A stretch of 5,535 nt of DNA from a bacterium. Lineage in GTDB: Bacteria > Sumerlaeota > Sumerlaeia > UBA8349. This document shows positions 1 to 5,195 of this stretch, piece by piece. Where the stretch lies: positions 1 to 5,535 of the forward strand of contig JABMPG010000599.1 in assembly GCA_013203855.1 (NCBI GenBank), read 5' to 3'. The notes beneath the pieces are model-generated. The model was not told where the DNA came from. It ran no database searches and saw nothing but the letters and a program-made list of their open reading frames with translations. The first letter of the stretch is position 1. Each line of letters begins with the position of its first letter. Position numbers and translations under genes: made by a program.

Positions 1-1363
1 GGGTCAGACTGGCCGTCTCCTTCGCGAAGTCGGCGTCGCGGATGCGAGATTCGGAAGCCGACAGATTCTCGATGGAAACTTCCAGGTTCGAGATCGTGTT
101 CTCGAGGCGATTGACGATAGCGCCCAGAGAGGCCTGCGCGTCGGCGATGTCCTTCAGAGCGGAGTCGACGATCTGGATCGCCTCACTCGCGTTGGTCTGG
201 TCAGTCACGTCGACCATGCTGATGGCCTTGTTCGGGTCCGGGGCGACGGCGGTGCCGTCGGCGAAGCCGATCATGTCAGTGCTCGTGCTCTGAACCAGAA
301 ACTGCTCATTGCTGGTCAGAGAGATCGTGCCGCCAGCGTTGACCGTGCTGGTGGCCCACCCCAGTCTGGCGAGATCGCCCGTACCCGCTGTCACGGCCAT
401 GTTGATGTTGCGGCCATCGGCGGCAGTCAGAACGAGTTTAGCCGTCGCGCCGCTGCCCGACAGGGAAGCGACGACACCGGTCTCGTTCGAAAAGGCGTTG
501 ATGTGGTTACGCAGAACACCCGTGGAGTCTCCAGCAGCGGCGGTGAACTGGTCGGACGCGCCTTCGACGACGGTCACGTTGTTGATGACGAGTTTTGCCG
601 TAGCGGTGATCTGGCCGGTGCCAGACAGGGCGCTGGTAGAGGTGGTGGTGGCGGCGTTGGCCGTCGCGGTTACCCCGGTCTGCCCGGCAGCGGCGTTGAT
701 GGCGGCGGCTTTGGCGATGGCCGAACCGTCTGCCTCATAGGTGGAAGTGCCGTCGGACTGGGCGGCCTGGACATCGATGCCATTGATCTGCAGGCTGCCG
801 GTAGCGATCTTGACGGTCGCCACGACCGCCGCGCCCGTGCTGGTAGCGATCTTGCCCATGTTGTAGGCGCGGAAATCGCCGATAGACATGGAGATGGTCT
901 GGCTGGCATAGGCCCCCACCTGGAGCTTCTTGTTGGAGAAGGTGCCGTTGAGGAGTTGCAGACCGTTGAACTCGGTGGTATTGCCGAGACGGGTCAGTTC
1001 CTCGATCTGCGCGTCAATTTCCTGCTGGATAGCGTTGCGGTTTTCGGCGGAGTTGATGTCATTGGCTGCCTGGACCGCCAGTTCGCGGATCCGCTGCAGG
1101 ATTCCGACCTGGGTTGTGAGCGCGCCTTCAGCCGTGCCCGCCACGCTCAGACCGTCCGAAGCGTTGCGGATGGCCTGACCGAGACCGCGGACCTGCGCCT
1201 GGATGCCATCGGCGATGGCCAGACCGGCTGCGTCATCGGCCGCCCGGTTGATCCGAAGGCCCGAGGCCAGACGTTCCAGTGCCTTGTCCAGAGACCGTCC
1301 CACAGTGTTGAGGCTGCGCTGCGCGTTGATACTCGAGATGTTCGTGTTGACAACGATAGACAT
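1..1363 (-). CDS. fliC: Flagellin, filament structural protein (C-terminus cut by window edge)
   Basis: Flagellin is exported by the flagellar type III apparatus and polymerises into the filament. I translated 454 codons from the ATG at 1363 down to position 2 with no stop. The N-terminus MSIVVNTNISSINAQRSL and the D0/D1 stretch to about residue 143 are classic flagellin, including ASGLRINRAADDAAGLAIA (33-51), LQRIRELAVQAAN (89-101) and TEFNGLQLLNG (130-140). Residues about 145-370 form a variable, Ala/Thr/Gly-rich central region. It holds two segments resembling flagellin_IN modules (about 188-236 and 256-324, the latter with AADGRNINMAV). The C-terminal D1 helix returns at about 377-454, with ASLGAIVNRLENTISNLE and SESRIRDADFAKETASLT. 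Families normally end some 25-35 residues after this point, so little is missing. The start is fixed by homology and a strong GGAGGA ribosome site. The symbol follows family usage; paralogues named fla or hag cannot be told apart here. Confidence 0.97.
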   Translation of the reverse strand, partial: MSIVVNTNISSINAQRSLNTVGRSLDKALERLASGLRINRAADDAAGLAIADGIQAQVRGLGQAIRNASDGLSVAGTAEGALTTQVGILQRIRELAVQAANDINSAENRNAIQQEIDAQIEELTRLGNTTEFNGLQLLNGTFSNKKLQVGAYASQTISMSIGDFRAYNMGKIATSTGAAVVATVKIATGSLQINGIDVQAAQSDGTSTYEADGSAIAKAAAINAAAGQTGVTATANAATTTSTSALSGTGQITATAKLVINNVTVVEGASDQFTAAAGDSTGVLRNHINAFSNETGVVASLSGSGATAKLVLTAADGRNINMAVTAGTGDLARLGWATSTVNAGGTISLTSNEQFLVQSTSTDMIGFADGTAVAPDPNKAISMVDVTDQTNASEAIQIVDSALKDIADAQASLGAIVNRLENTISNLEVSIENLSASESRIRDADFAKETASLT

Positions 1364-1370
1364 GATTCAA

Positions 1371-1376
1371 TCCTCC
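1371..1376 (-). promoter_or_regulatory. Flagellin ribosome binding site
   Basis: On the minus strand GGAGGA lies seven bases before the ATG at 1363, a near-perfect Shine-Dalgarno sequence as expected for an abundant structural protein. It contains two overlapping GGA triplets, so it could also be a CsrA contact site, and it can pair with the TTCTCC arm of the upstream hairpin at 1450-1467. Confidence 0.85.
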
Positions 1377-1396
1377 ATGATTGAAACTGCTGATGT

Positions 1397-1414
1397 CGGA
1401 ACCTCCTGGTTCCG
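1397..1414 (-). repeat. Leader hairpin C with AGGA loop (CsrA-like site)
   Basis: The minus strand reads CGGAACC-AGGA-GGTTCCG, a perfect 7-bp stem with a four-base loop. Its core ACCAGGAGGT matches the published CsrA SELEX core ACARGGAUGU at 8 of 10 positions, with the GGA in the loop. It ends 20 bases upstream of the ribosome site and is separated by one base from the preceding hairpin, so the two could stack. Confidence 0.6.
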
Positions 1415-1415
1415 G

Positions 1416-1439
1416 CCAGGCGGGGCGCCTGGGCTTTTT
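1416..1439 (+). terminator. Terminator-like hairpin reading in the plus direction
   Basis: On the plus strand CCAGGCG-GGG-CGCCTGG forms a perfect GC-rich 7-bp stem, followed by GC and five T residues at 1435-1439. This is the shape of an intrinsic terminator, though with a short T tract. It would stop transcription travelling antisense to flagellin before it reached the LolA operon. No plus-strand gene precedes it, so it may instead simply be the middle hairpin of the flagellin leader. On the minus strand no T run follows the stem. Confidence 0.4.
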
Positions 1440-1449
1440 CAGGGCATTT

Positions 1450-1467
1450 GGGAGAATCCGTTCTCCC
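1450..1467 (-). repeat. Leader hairpin A with CGGA loop (second CsrA-like site)
   Basis: The minus strand reads GGGAGAA-CGGA-TTCTCCC, a perfect 7-bp stem whose apical hexamer ACGGAT fits the ANGGAN loop pattern of CsrA/RsmA targets. The match outside the hexamer is weaker than in hairpin C. The 3' arm TTCTCC (1456-1451) is also complementary to the GGAGGA ribosome site with one G-U wobble, so an alternative inhibitory fold is conceivable. Confidence 0.5.
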
Positions 1468-1549
1468 GGATCCAACTCTCTTGGTCCATCTCCTTTCCCG
1501 GCCTGGGTACACAAGGGGCAGTGGGCCTGGCAGATTCCCCCCGAACGCT

Positions 1550-1577
1550 CTATCGTCAAGCCGAGGGAGCGACTTGA
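1550..1577 (-). promoter_or_regulatory. Candidate sigma-28 (FliA) promoter for flagellin
   Basis: Read on the minus strand, TCAAGTCG (1577-1570) matches the sigma-28 -35 consensus TAAAGTTT at 5 of 8 positions. GACGATAG (1557-1550) matches the -10 consensus GCCGATAA at 6 of 8. The spacer is 12 bases against the usual 11. Flagellins are typically class III, sigma-28-dependent genes, so the context fits. Transcription would begin near 1543. I found no sigma-54 site with correct GG-N10-GC spacing on this strand. Confidence 0.45.
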
Positions 1578-1618
1578 GCCAGGAGTTGAGAGATTGAGGT
1601 CGCAATCGCCCTGGGCTG

Positions 1619-1658
1619 TGGCACAAAAGGTTTGCAGGGATGGCATCAGGGGCTTGCG
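1619..1658 (+). repeat. Imperfect direct repeat, two copies 22 bp apart
   Basis: TGGCACAAAAGGTTTGCA begins at 1619 and TGGCATCAGGGGCTTGCG begins at 1641; they agree at 12 of 18 positions. The common pattern is TGGCA, then A, GG and TTGC. The 22-bp phase is about two helical turns, and the second copy ends five bases before a TTGACG -35 box. This arrangement suits a pair of activator or repressor sites. Each copy recalls a sigma-54 -24/-12 element, but the GG-to-GC gap is 12 bases rather than 10. The binding protein is unknown. Confidence 0.35.
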
Positions 1659-1663
1659 TGTTC

Positions 1664-1692
1664 TTGACGTTTGCGGTTGAATCTGGTTAAGT
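1664..1692 (+). promoter_or_regulatory. Candidate sigma-70 promoter for the LolA-LptE-kinase operon
   Basis: TTGACG at 1664-1669 matches the -35 consensus at 5 of 6 positions. After a 17-base spacer comes TTAAGT at 1687-1692, a weak -10 with only 3 of 6 matches. Transcription would start near 1699, about 33 bases before the ATG at 1732. The weak -10 suggests either dependence on an activator, perhaps through the direct repeat just upstream, or a chance match. Confidence 0.35.
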
Positions 1693-1731
1693 GATGGGGT
1701 GTTCGGCTCTGGCGCCGAGCGAAAGGGTGAT

Positions 1732-2529
1732 ATGGTGTTCTTTCCTGGAAAACGGGGTAATCACAGCCGGTGGCGCGAGGCTTTTTCGGGGCTGCTGGTG
1801 GCGGCCTTGTGGCCTCTGGCCGTGACGGCGTGGGCACAGGTCCTCCCGACGGCGAGCGAGCGATCCATGCCTCCCGAGCCGGTGGAATATGCCGATTCCC
1901 TGATAAGATCGGATCTCCCAACCTCGGCGGTTCTCTCGTATCTCAACCGAGTCGAAGCGCGTCACGGTAAGATAAAATCGCTGACGGCCATGTTCAACCA
2001 GGTTCGGGTATCGGATGATTTCGGATTCGAGACCACTTCCGACGACAATCGGCTCTACCTGGAATTCCCCGACAAACTTCGCTGCGACTATGCGGCGCCC
2101 GATCCATCCACTCTCCTTTTTGTGGGACGGTCGATTTACCAGTACGTGCCATCGTTGGAGCAGGTAGACAAGATGACCTATCCGACCGCCGAGCAGGCGC
2201 GTCGTATTTTTGAGACGCTGACTCTGAGCTTCGGTGTGTCGGCCCAGACCGTGCTGGACGGCTATCAGGTTGAACTGGGCGAGCCGCAGGAGGCTCACAA
2301 GACCTTCGCGCTGATCTTCCATCCCCTCAAAAAGGAAGTGAAGCAGGACTATCAAAAGATCGAGGTCAGGTTTGATGAGGAAACGCTTCTGCCGGTCCAG
2401 GTTCGGCTATACCAAGTGATGGGCGACGTGACAACCTTGCGGATTCGCGAGGGGAAACGGGATGTGGATATCCCGGAAGAGATATTCAAGCCGTCTTTCC
2501 CGGAAGGAACCGAGATCTTTGAACATTGA
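1732..2529 (+). CDS. lolA: LolA-like periplasmic outer-membrane lipoprotein carrier
   Basis: LolA-family proteins accept lipoproteins from the inner-membrane Lol exporter and carry them across the periplasm in a hydrophobic half-barrel. The 265-residue protein opens with a signal peptide: basic residues to about 17, a hydrophobic core FSGLLVAALWPLAVTA (18-33) and a likely cut after AWA or AWAQ (34-36). The LolA-type region spans about 68-262. Hallmarks are FNQVR (88-92), LEFPDKLRCDYAAPDP (110-125), the strand LLFVGRSIYQYVPSLEQVDK (128-147) and the closing DIPEEIFKPSFPEGTEI (246-262). I chose the ATG at 1732 because AAAGGG lies just upstream and the signal peptide then starts correctly. A GTG at 1699 would add 11 unlikely residues. 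It is first in the operon, ahead of an LptE-like gene. LolA relatives of divergent function exist, so the family is firmer than the exact role. Confidence 0.85.
   Translation: MVFFPGKRGNHSRWREAFSGLLVAALWPLAVTAWAQVLPTASERSMPPEPVEYADSLIRSDLPTSAVLSYLNRVEARHGKIKSLTAMFNQVRVSDDFGFETTSDDNRLYLEFPDKLRCDYAAPDPSTLLFVGRSIYQYVPSLEQVDKMTYPTAEQARRIFETLTLSFGVSAQTVLDGYQVELGEPQEAHKTFALIFHPLKKEVKQDYQKIEVRFDEETLLPVQVRLYQVMGDVTTLRIREGKRDVDIPEEIFKPSFPEGTEIFEH
2502..2508 (+). promoter_or_regulatory. Ribosome binding site deciding the TTG start of the LptE-like gene
   Basis: GGAAGGA, inside the end of the LolA-like gene, lies ten bases before the TTG at 2519. No ATG or GTG in this frame falls between the ATG at 2462 and the lipoprotein signal, and the 2462 start would give an overlong, highly charged leader. 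The TTG is therefore the best start. Confidence 0.55.
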
Positions 2530-3079
2530 AATTCTCCGCCGCATTTTCCGGACCCGGGTTTTCGGATCCATCCTTCCATGCCTGATACTGGCCGGCTTGG
2601 CGATCTCCTGCCATACCACCCCTTACCGGCGCAACCTGCCGGTGTGGATCATGCGGGTCTATGTCCCCATGGCTGAGAACCAGACTTTCGAGCCTGGCCT
2701 AGCGGACGAAATCACGACCGCCTTTCAGGAGCAGATCCTGCTGGACGGCCGTTTGTCCGTGGCCTCCCGAGGCGCGGCAAATGCCGTAGTTCAGGTCACG
2801 CTGGAGAACTTCTCCGAGACGCCCGTGGGCTTCACCGGCGACGATATCGCCTCGACTCGACAGTGGTCCCTGATGGCTTCGATCAATCTCTTCGAGCCGA
2901 ACGACCTGGAGAATCCTTTCGCCCGCGTGCAAAGCGTGGACGTGACCTACTTTTTCGATTCGAACTTTCGCGGGGCGGTTTCGACGCTGGAGGCCGATGC
3001 CCGGCGAGGACTGGCCGAGGAGGCGGGGCGCGCCCTCCTCAGCAGCATGATGAACAATATCGAGATGCTGCAGGAATAG
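2519..3079 (+). CDS. lptE: LptE-like LPS-assembly lipoprotein
   Basis: LptE is an outer-membrane lipoprotein that plugs the LptD barrel and helps place lipopolysaccharide on the cell surface. From the TTG at 2519 the product has 186 residues. It has a basic n-region (ILRRIFRTR, 5-13), a hydrophobic core (14-29) and the lipobox LAIS-C with lipidated Cys31, so the mature protein starts CHTTPYRR. The body follows the LptE pattern: a beta strand VWIMRVYVPMAENQTFEPGL (42-61) with the family's 'F/N.T.EPGL' segment, helix ADEITTAFQEQILLDGRLSV (62-81), a strand AVVQVTLENFSETPVGF (89-105) and a final helix (about 157-182) of the type seen in LptE. It overlaps the LolA-like gene by 11 bases, implying coupled translation. 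The assignment rests on pattern and context, as LptE sequences diverge strongly; a generic outer-membrane lipoprotein is the alternative. Confidence 0.75.
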   Translation: MNIEILRRIFRTRVFGSILPCLILAGLAISCHTTPYRRNLPVWIMRVYVPMAENQTFEPGLADEITTAFQEQILLDGRLSVASRGAANAVVQVTLENFSETPVGFTGDDIASTRQWSLMASINLFEPNDLENPFARVQSVDVTYFFDSNFRGAVSTLEADARRGLAEEAGRALLSSMMNNIEMLQE

Positions 3080-3080
3080 C

Positions 3081-5189
3081 GTGATTCCGCTCTCCCTCAG
3101 CCCCCTTCCCTCTCGCCGGTCTTCCGGGCCGCGGCCCTTGCGGGCGCGTGGATTGAAACATTTCCGCAACAACGCTCTGTTGATCGTCTCCGCCCTGATC
3201 TATCTGCTGGTCGTGGCGGGACTTTCGGTATTGATCGACACGCAGTTCTATCGAGGGGCGAAGCGGGTGATCATGCGGGATGAGTATCCGGACTATCCGC
3301 CCCGGATAAGCACGGCTTTCAAGACCGAAGTCTCGCGGATCTTCAACGATCTGGAGGCGCGCGACCTTCTGGCCGAGGAGAAGGTTTCGCCAGAACATCG
3401 CTCAGAGATCGAGGCGCTGGTCCTTGCGGATGAGGACCGGGATCGAATCAGGGCGTCGATCAACGAACAAATCGCGGATCTGCTGAGAACCGATGTGCCG
3501 ATCATCACGGTAAGTCTTCTGTATCGCCAGCGGGAGATTGTCCACGCCGAACGGGAGGAAGCGACGGATTTCAATACCATCCGAAACTCGCTGATTCTTC
3601 AGAATTATCGAATCGACGCCGGCATCAGTTTTGACTCGGAAGCCTACCCGAACCAAGTGGCGGGGGTGATGGCTTTTCGATACACCACTCCAAACGCGTT
3701 CGCCCCGATCGAGGCGCTGACCCGAAAGTATTGGCTCTATACTCTGGCGAACTGGTTTCTCGTGAGTCTGGCATATTTCCTGATCCTGCGGTTCACGGTC
3801 CTGCCGATCCGCAAAGTGAGCGAGGCGATTGATGCGGCCGAACCGGGCGCCCGTCGCTTCATCGCCCGGCCTCACACCCGCCTTGAGCACCTGTACAACC
3901 GCATGGCACGGGATGCCATGCTCACCGATCTGAACAGCCGCCTCACGAATTCGGGGCAGCGGTCCCTGCGGCTGAGCCTGGCGGACCTCTTTTCCTATCT
4001 CCAGCCCCGGGTGACGCAGTGGTTCGGATTCGATCGGTTTTTTCTGATGGAGATGAGCTGGCAGGGGAAGGACTTGCTTCGGCTGGAGAGTACGCTGCCA
4101 GAGGAGGATGGTGACGGAGAGTCCGCGCGGGAACTGGCGGCCGAAGTATTTGACGAGGGGACCGCGCGCAATCTTCGAACGGCCCTGGAATCCGGGTCGA
4201 TGCGGATGCAGACACGGCGCATCAACGACCGGGGCTACGCCTTTTTGTCGCTTCTGCCCGGACAAGAGACCCCGGAGCGGCTTCGGGTGCTGGTTCTGTA
4301 CAAGCAGGGGCATCTCGGTTCGGAAGCGTGGGCATGGCAAGAGACCACGGCGGAGCGTCTGCACCAACAGATCATCCGGCTGGTGGAGCACCAAAACGTG
4401 CAGTCCCGCGAACTGTTCAGAGAAAAGAGCGAGGCGAATATCAGCCTCTCCCGCAACCTGGGGCATGATCTGACGAACATTATTGCCACGAACAAACTGG
4501 AGTTGATGACGATCGGCCAGATTCTGCGGGGGGACGCCGGGGACTGGGCCCAGTCTCCGCAGAAAATCCAGGTGGTCGAGCGGGCCATGCGCCGGGTGCT
4601 CGATAACACGCGGAGCCTTCAGGAAATCGTGAATCTGTACCGGGCCTACGAGTACCTGCGCAGTCCGCGCTACGAGGAGGCGGACCTGAACCGGCTGGTG
4701 GGCGAAGTGATCGATATCTTCCGGCTGTCCATGTCATCCGCGGCAGAGATCGCCTTTGAGTCCGACGGGGACCTCCCCACCTGCCCGCTGGAACCTCGCT
4801 TGCTCAAGCTGGCCTTTTTCAACATCCTGAGCAATGCCCTGGACGCCATCCGGCGGCTATCTCCCGAGGATCAGACCGAAGCCCGAATATCCGTGCAAAC
4901 CCTTTGGGACCGTGATAAAAAAAGGATTCTGGTCCGTTTTTTCGACACGGGGCCCGGAATTCGCACTCCGGAAGGAAGGCGGGCTACCCGCGAGGAGATC
5001 AACCGAGTTTTCGATCTGGGATACACGACGAAGGATGGCGGGCAGGGCGAGGGCTTGGGGCTGAACTGGGTCAAGACGATCCTGACAGAGTTTCATCCCG
5101 GAGAACTGTGCGCCCGCAACCGCTCCGAAGGGGGCGCTGTCTTCGAGTTTGTGCTGCCTGTGGGGGAACCGGTGAAACCAACGGAATGA
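3081..5189 (+). CDS. Membrane sensor histidine kinase with HDLTN-type H-box
   Basis: This 702-residue protein should autophosphorylate on His and pass phosphate to the receiver protein encoded next. In order it has a basic N-terminal tail (1-31), transmembrane helix 1 (about 32-52), a periplasmic region of about 160 residues that I do not recognise, transmembrane helix 2 (about 219-239), a HAMP-like linker (240-285) and a GAF-like region (about 300-430). A coiled approach to the dimerisation helix follows. The H-box is RNLGHDLTNIIAT with His462. The ATPase domain shows N-box NILSNALDAI (581-590), G1 DTGPGI (622-627), F-box FDLGYTTK (644-651) and G2 GEGLGL (656-661), so it looks catalytically intact. 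The GTG start at 3081 is one base after the LptE-like stop, with AGGA five bases upstream. HDxxN H-boxes recall the HDFNN-type kinases. The signal is unknown; its neighbours suggest an envelope cue. The periplasmic and GAF-like assignments are tentative. Confidence 0.92.
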   Translation: MIPLSLSPLPSRRSSGPRPLRARGLKHFRNNALLIVSALIYLLVVAGLSVLIDTQFYRGAKRVIMRDEYPDYPPRISTAFKTEVSRIFNDLEARDLLAEEKVSPEHRSEIEALVLADEDRDRIRASINEQIADLLRTDVPIITVSLLYRQREIVHAEREEATDFNTIRNSLILQNYRIDAGISFDSEAYPNQVAGVMAFRYTTPNAFAPIEALTRKYWLYTLANWFLVSLAYFLILRFTVLPIRKVSEAIDAAEPGARRFIARPHTRLEHLYNRMARDAMLTDLNSRLTNSGQRSLRLSLADLFSYLQPRVTQWFGFDRFFLMEMSWQGKDLLRLESTLPEEDGDGESARELAAEVFDEGTARNLRTALESGSMRMQTRRINDRGYAFLSLLPGQETPERLRVLVLYKQGHLGSEAWAWQETTAERLHQQIIRLVEHQNVQSRELFREKSEANISLSRNLGHDLTNIIATNKLELMTIGQILRGDAGDWAQSPQKIQVVERAMRRVLDNTRSLQEIVNLYRAYEYLRSPRYEEADLNRLVGEVIDIFRLSMSSAAEIAFESDGDLPTCPLEPRLLKLAFFNILSNALDAIRRLSPEDQTEARISVQTLWDRDKKRILVRFFDTGPGIRTPEGRRATREEINRVFDLGYTTKDGGQGEGLGLNWVKTILTEFHPGELCARNRSEGGAVFEFVLPVGEPVKPTE

Positions 5190-5195
5190 TTGCTC

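Larger units (their letters stand above)
1364..1543 (-). promoter_or_regulatory. Structured flagellin 5' leader, candidate CsrA-type regulatory region
   Basis: If transcription starts just downstream of the sigma-28-like -10 box, the flagellin mRNA has a leader of about 180 bases. In RNA order it contains perfect hairpins at 1467-1450 (loop CGGA), 1432-1416 (loop CCC) and 1414-1397 (loop AGGA), followed by the GGAGGA ribosome site. I count eleven GGA triplets on the transcribed strand between 1543 and 1364. GGA presented in a hairpin loop is the known binding determinant of CsrA/RsmA dimers, and CsrA is known to repress flagellin translation in Bacillus by binding the leader. The hairpins and GGA content are seen directly; CsrA control is inference, since neither csrA nor fliW is in the window. 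Confidence 0.5.
1364..1731. other. Divergent intergenic control region
   Basis: These 368 bases separate the flagellin gene (minus) from the LolA operon (plus). They hold the flagellin leader and promoter in the left two thirds, and the direct repeat and operon promoter in the right third. Open frames exist on both strands here, but none has family resemblance or a convincing ribosome site. I see no tRNA or other recognisable RNA gene. Confidence 0.7.

Noticed and set aside
503..1384. Plus-strand open frame of 293 codons opposite the flagellin gene
   Set aside because: It lies fully antisense to a clear flagellin, is rich in Gly/Asp/Arg as expected of the complement of an Ala/Thr/Val-coding strand, shows no family motif and lacks a good ribosome site.
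1619..1658. Two sigma-54 (-24/-12) promoters on the plus strand
   Set aside because: Both TGGCA...TTGC elements have 12 bases between GG and GC instead of the strictly required 10, so they are reported only as a direct repeat.
1699..1731. GTG at 1699 as the start of the LolA-like gene
   Set aside because: It lacks a convincing ribosome site, would coincide with the predicted transcription start, and would place eleven residues ahead of an otherwise normal signal peptide.
1687..2355. Minus-strand open frame of 222 codons opposite the LolA-like gene
   Set aside because: It is antisense to a gene with signal peptide and LolA hallmarks, and its own translation shows no recognisable structure.
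2462..2518. ATG at 2462 as the start of the LptE-like gene
   Set aside because: It would overlap the LolA-like gene by 68 bases and give a highly charged stretch of about 30 residues before the lipoprotein signal core. The TTG at 2519 with GGAAGGA upstream gives a normal lipoprotein leader.
3402..4466. Minus-strand open frame of 354 codons opposite the histidine kinase
   Set aside because: The kinase frame has clear family motifs across this span. The antisense product is a His/Pro/Arg/Gln-rich sequence with no domain, a usual by-product of GC-rich coding DNA.
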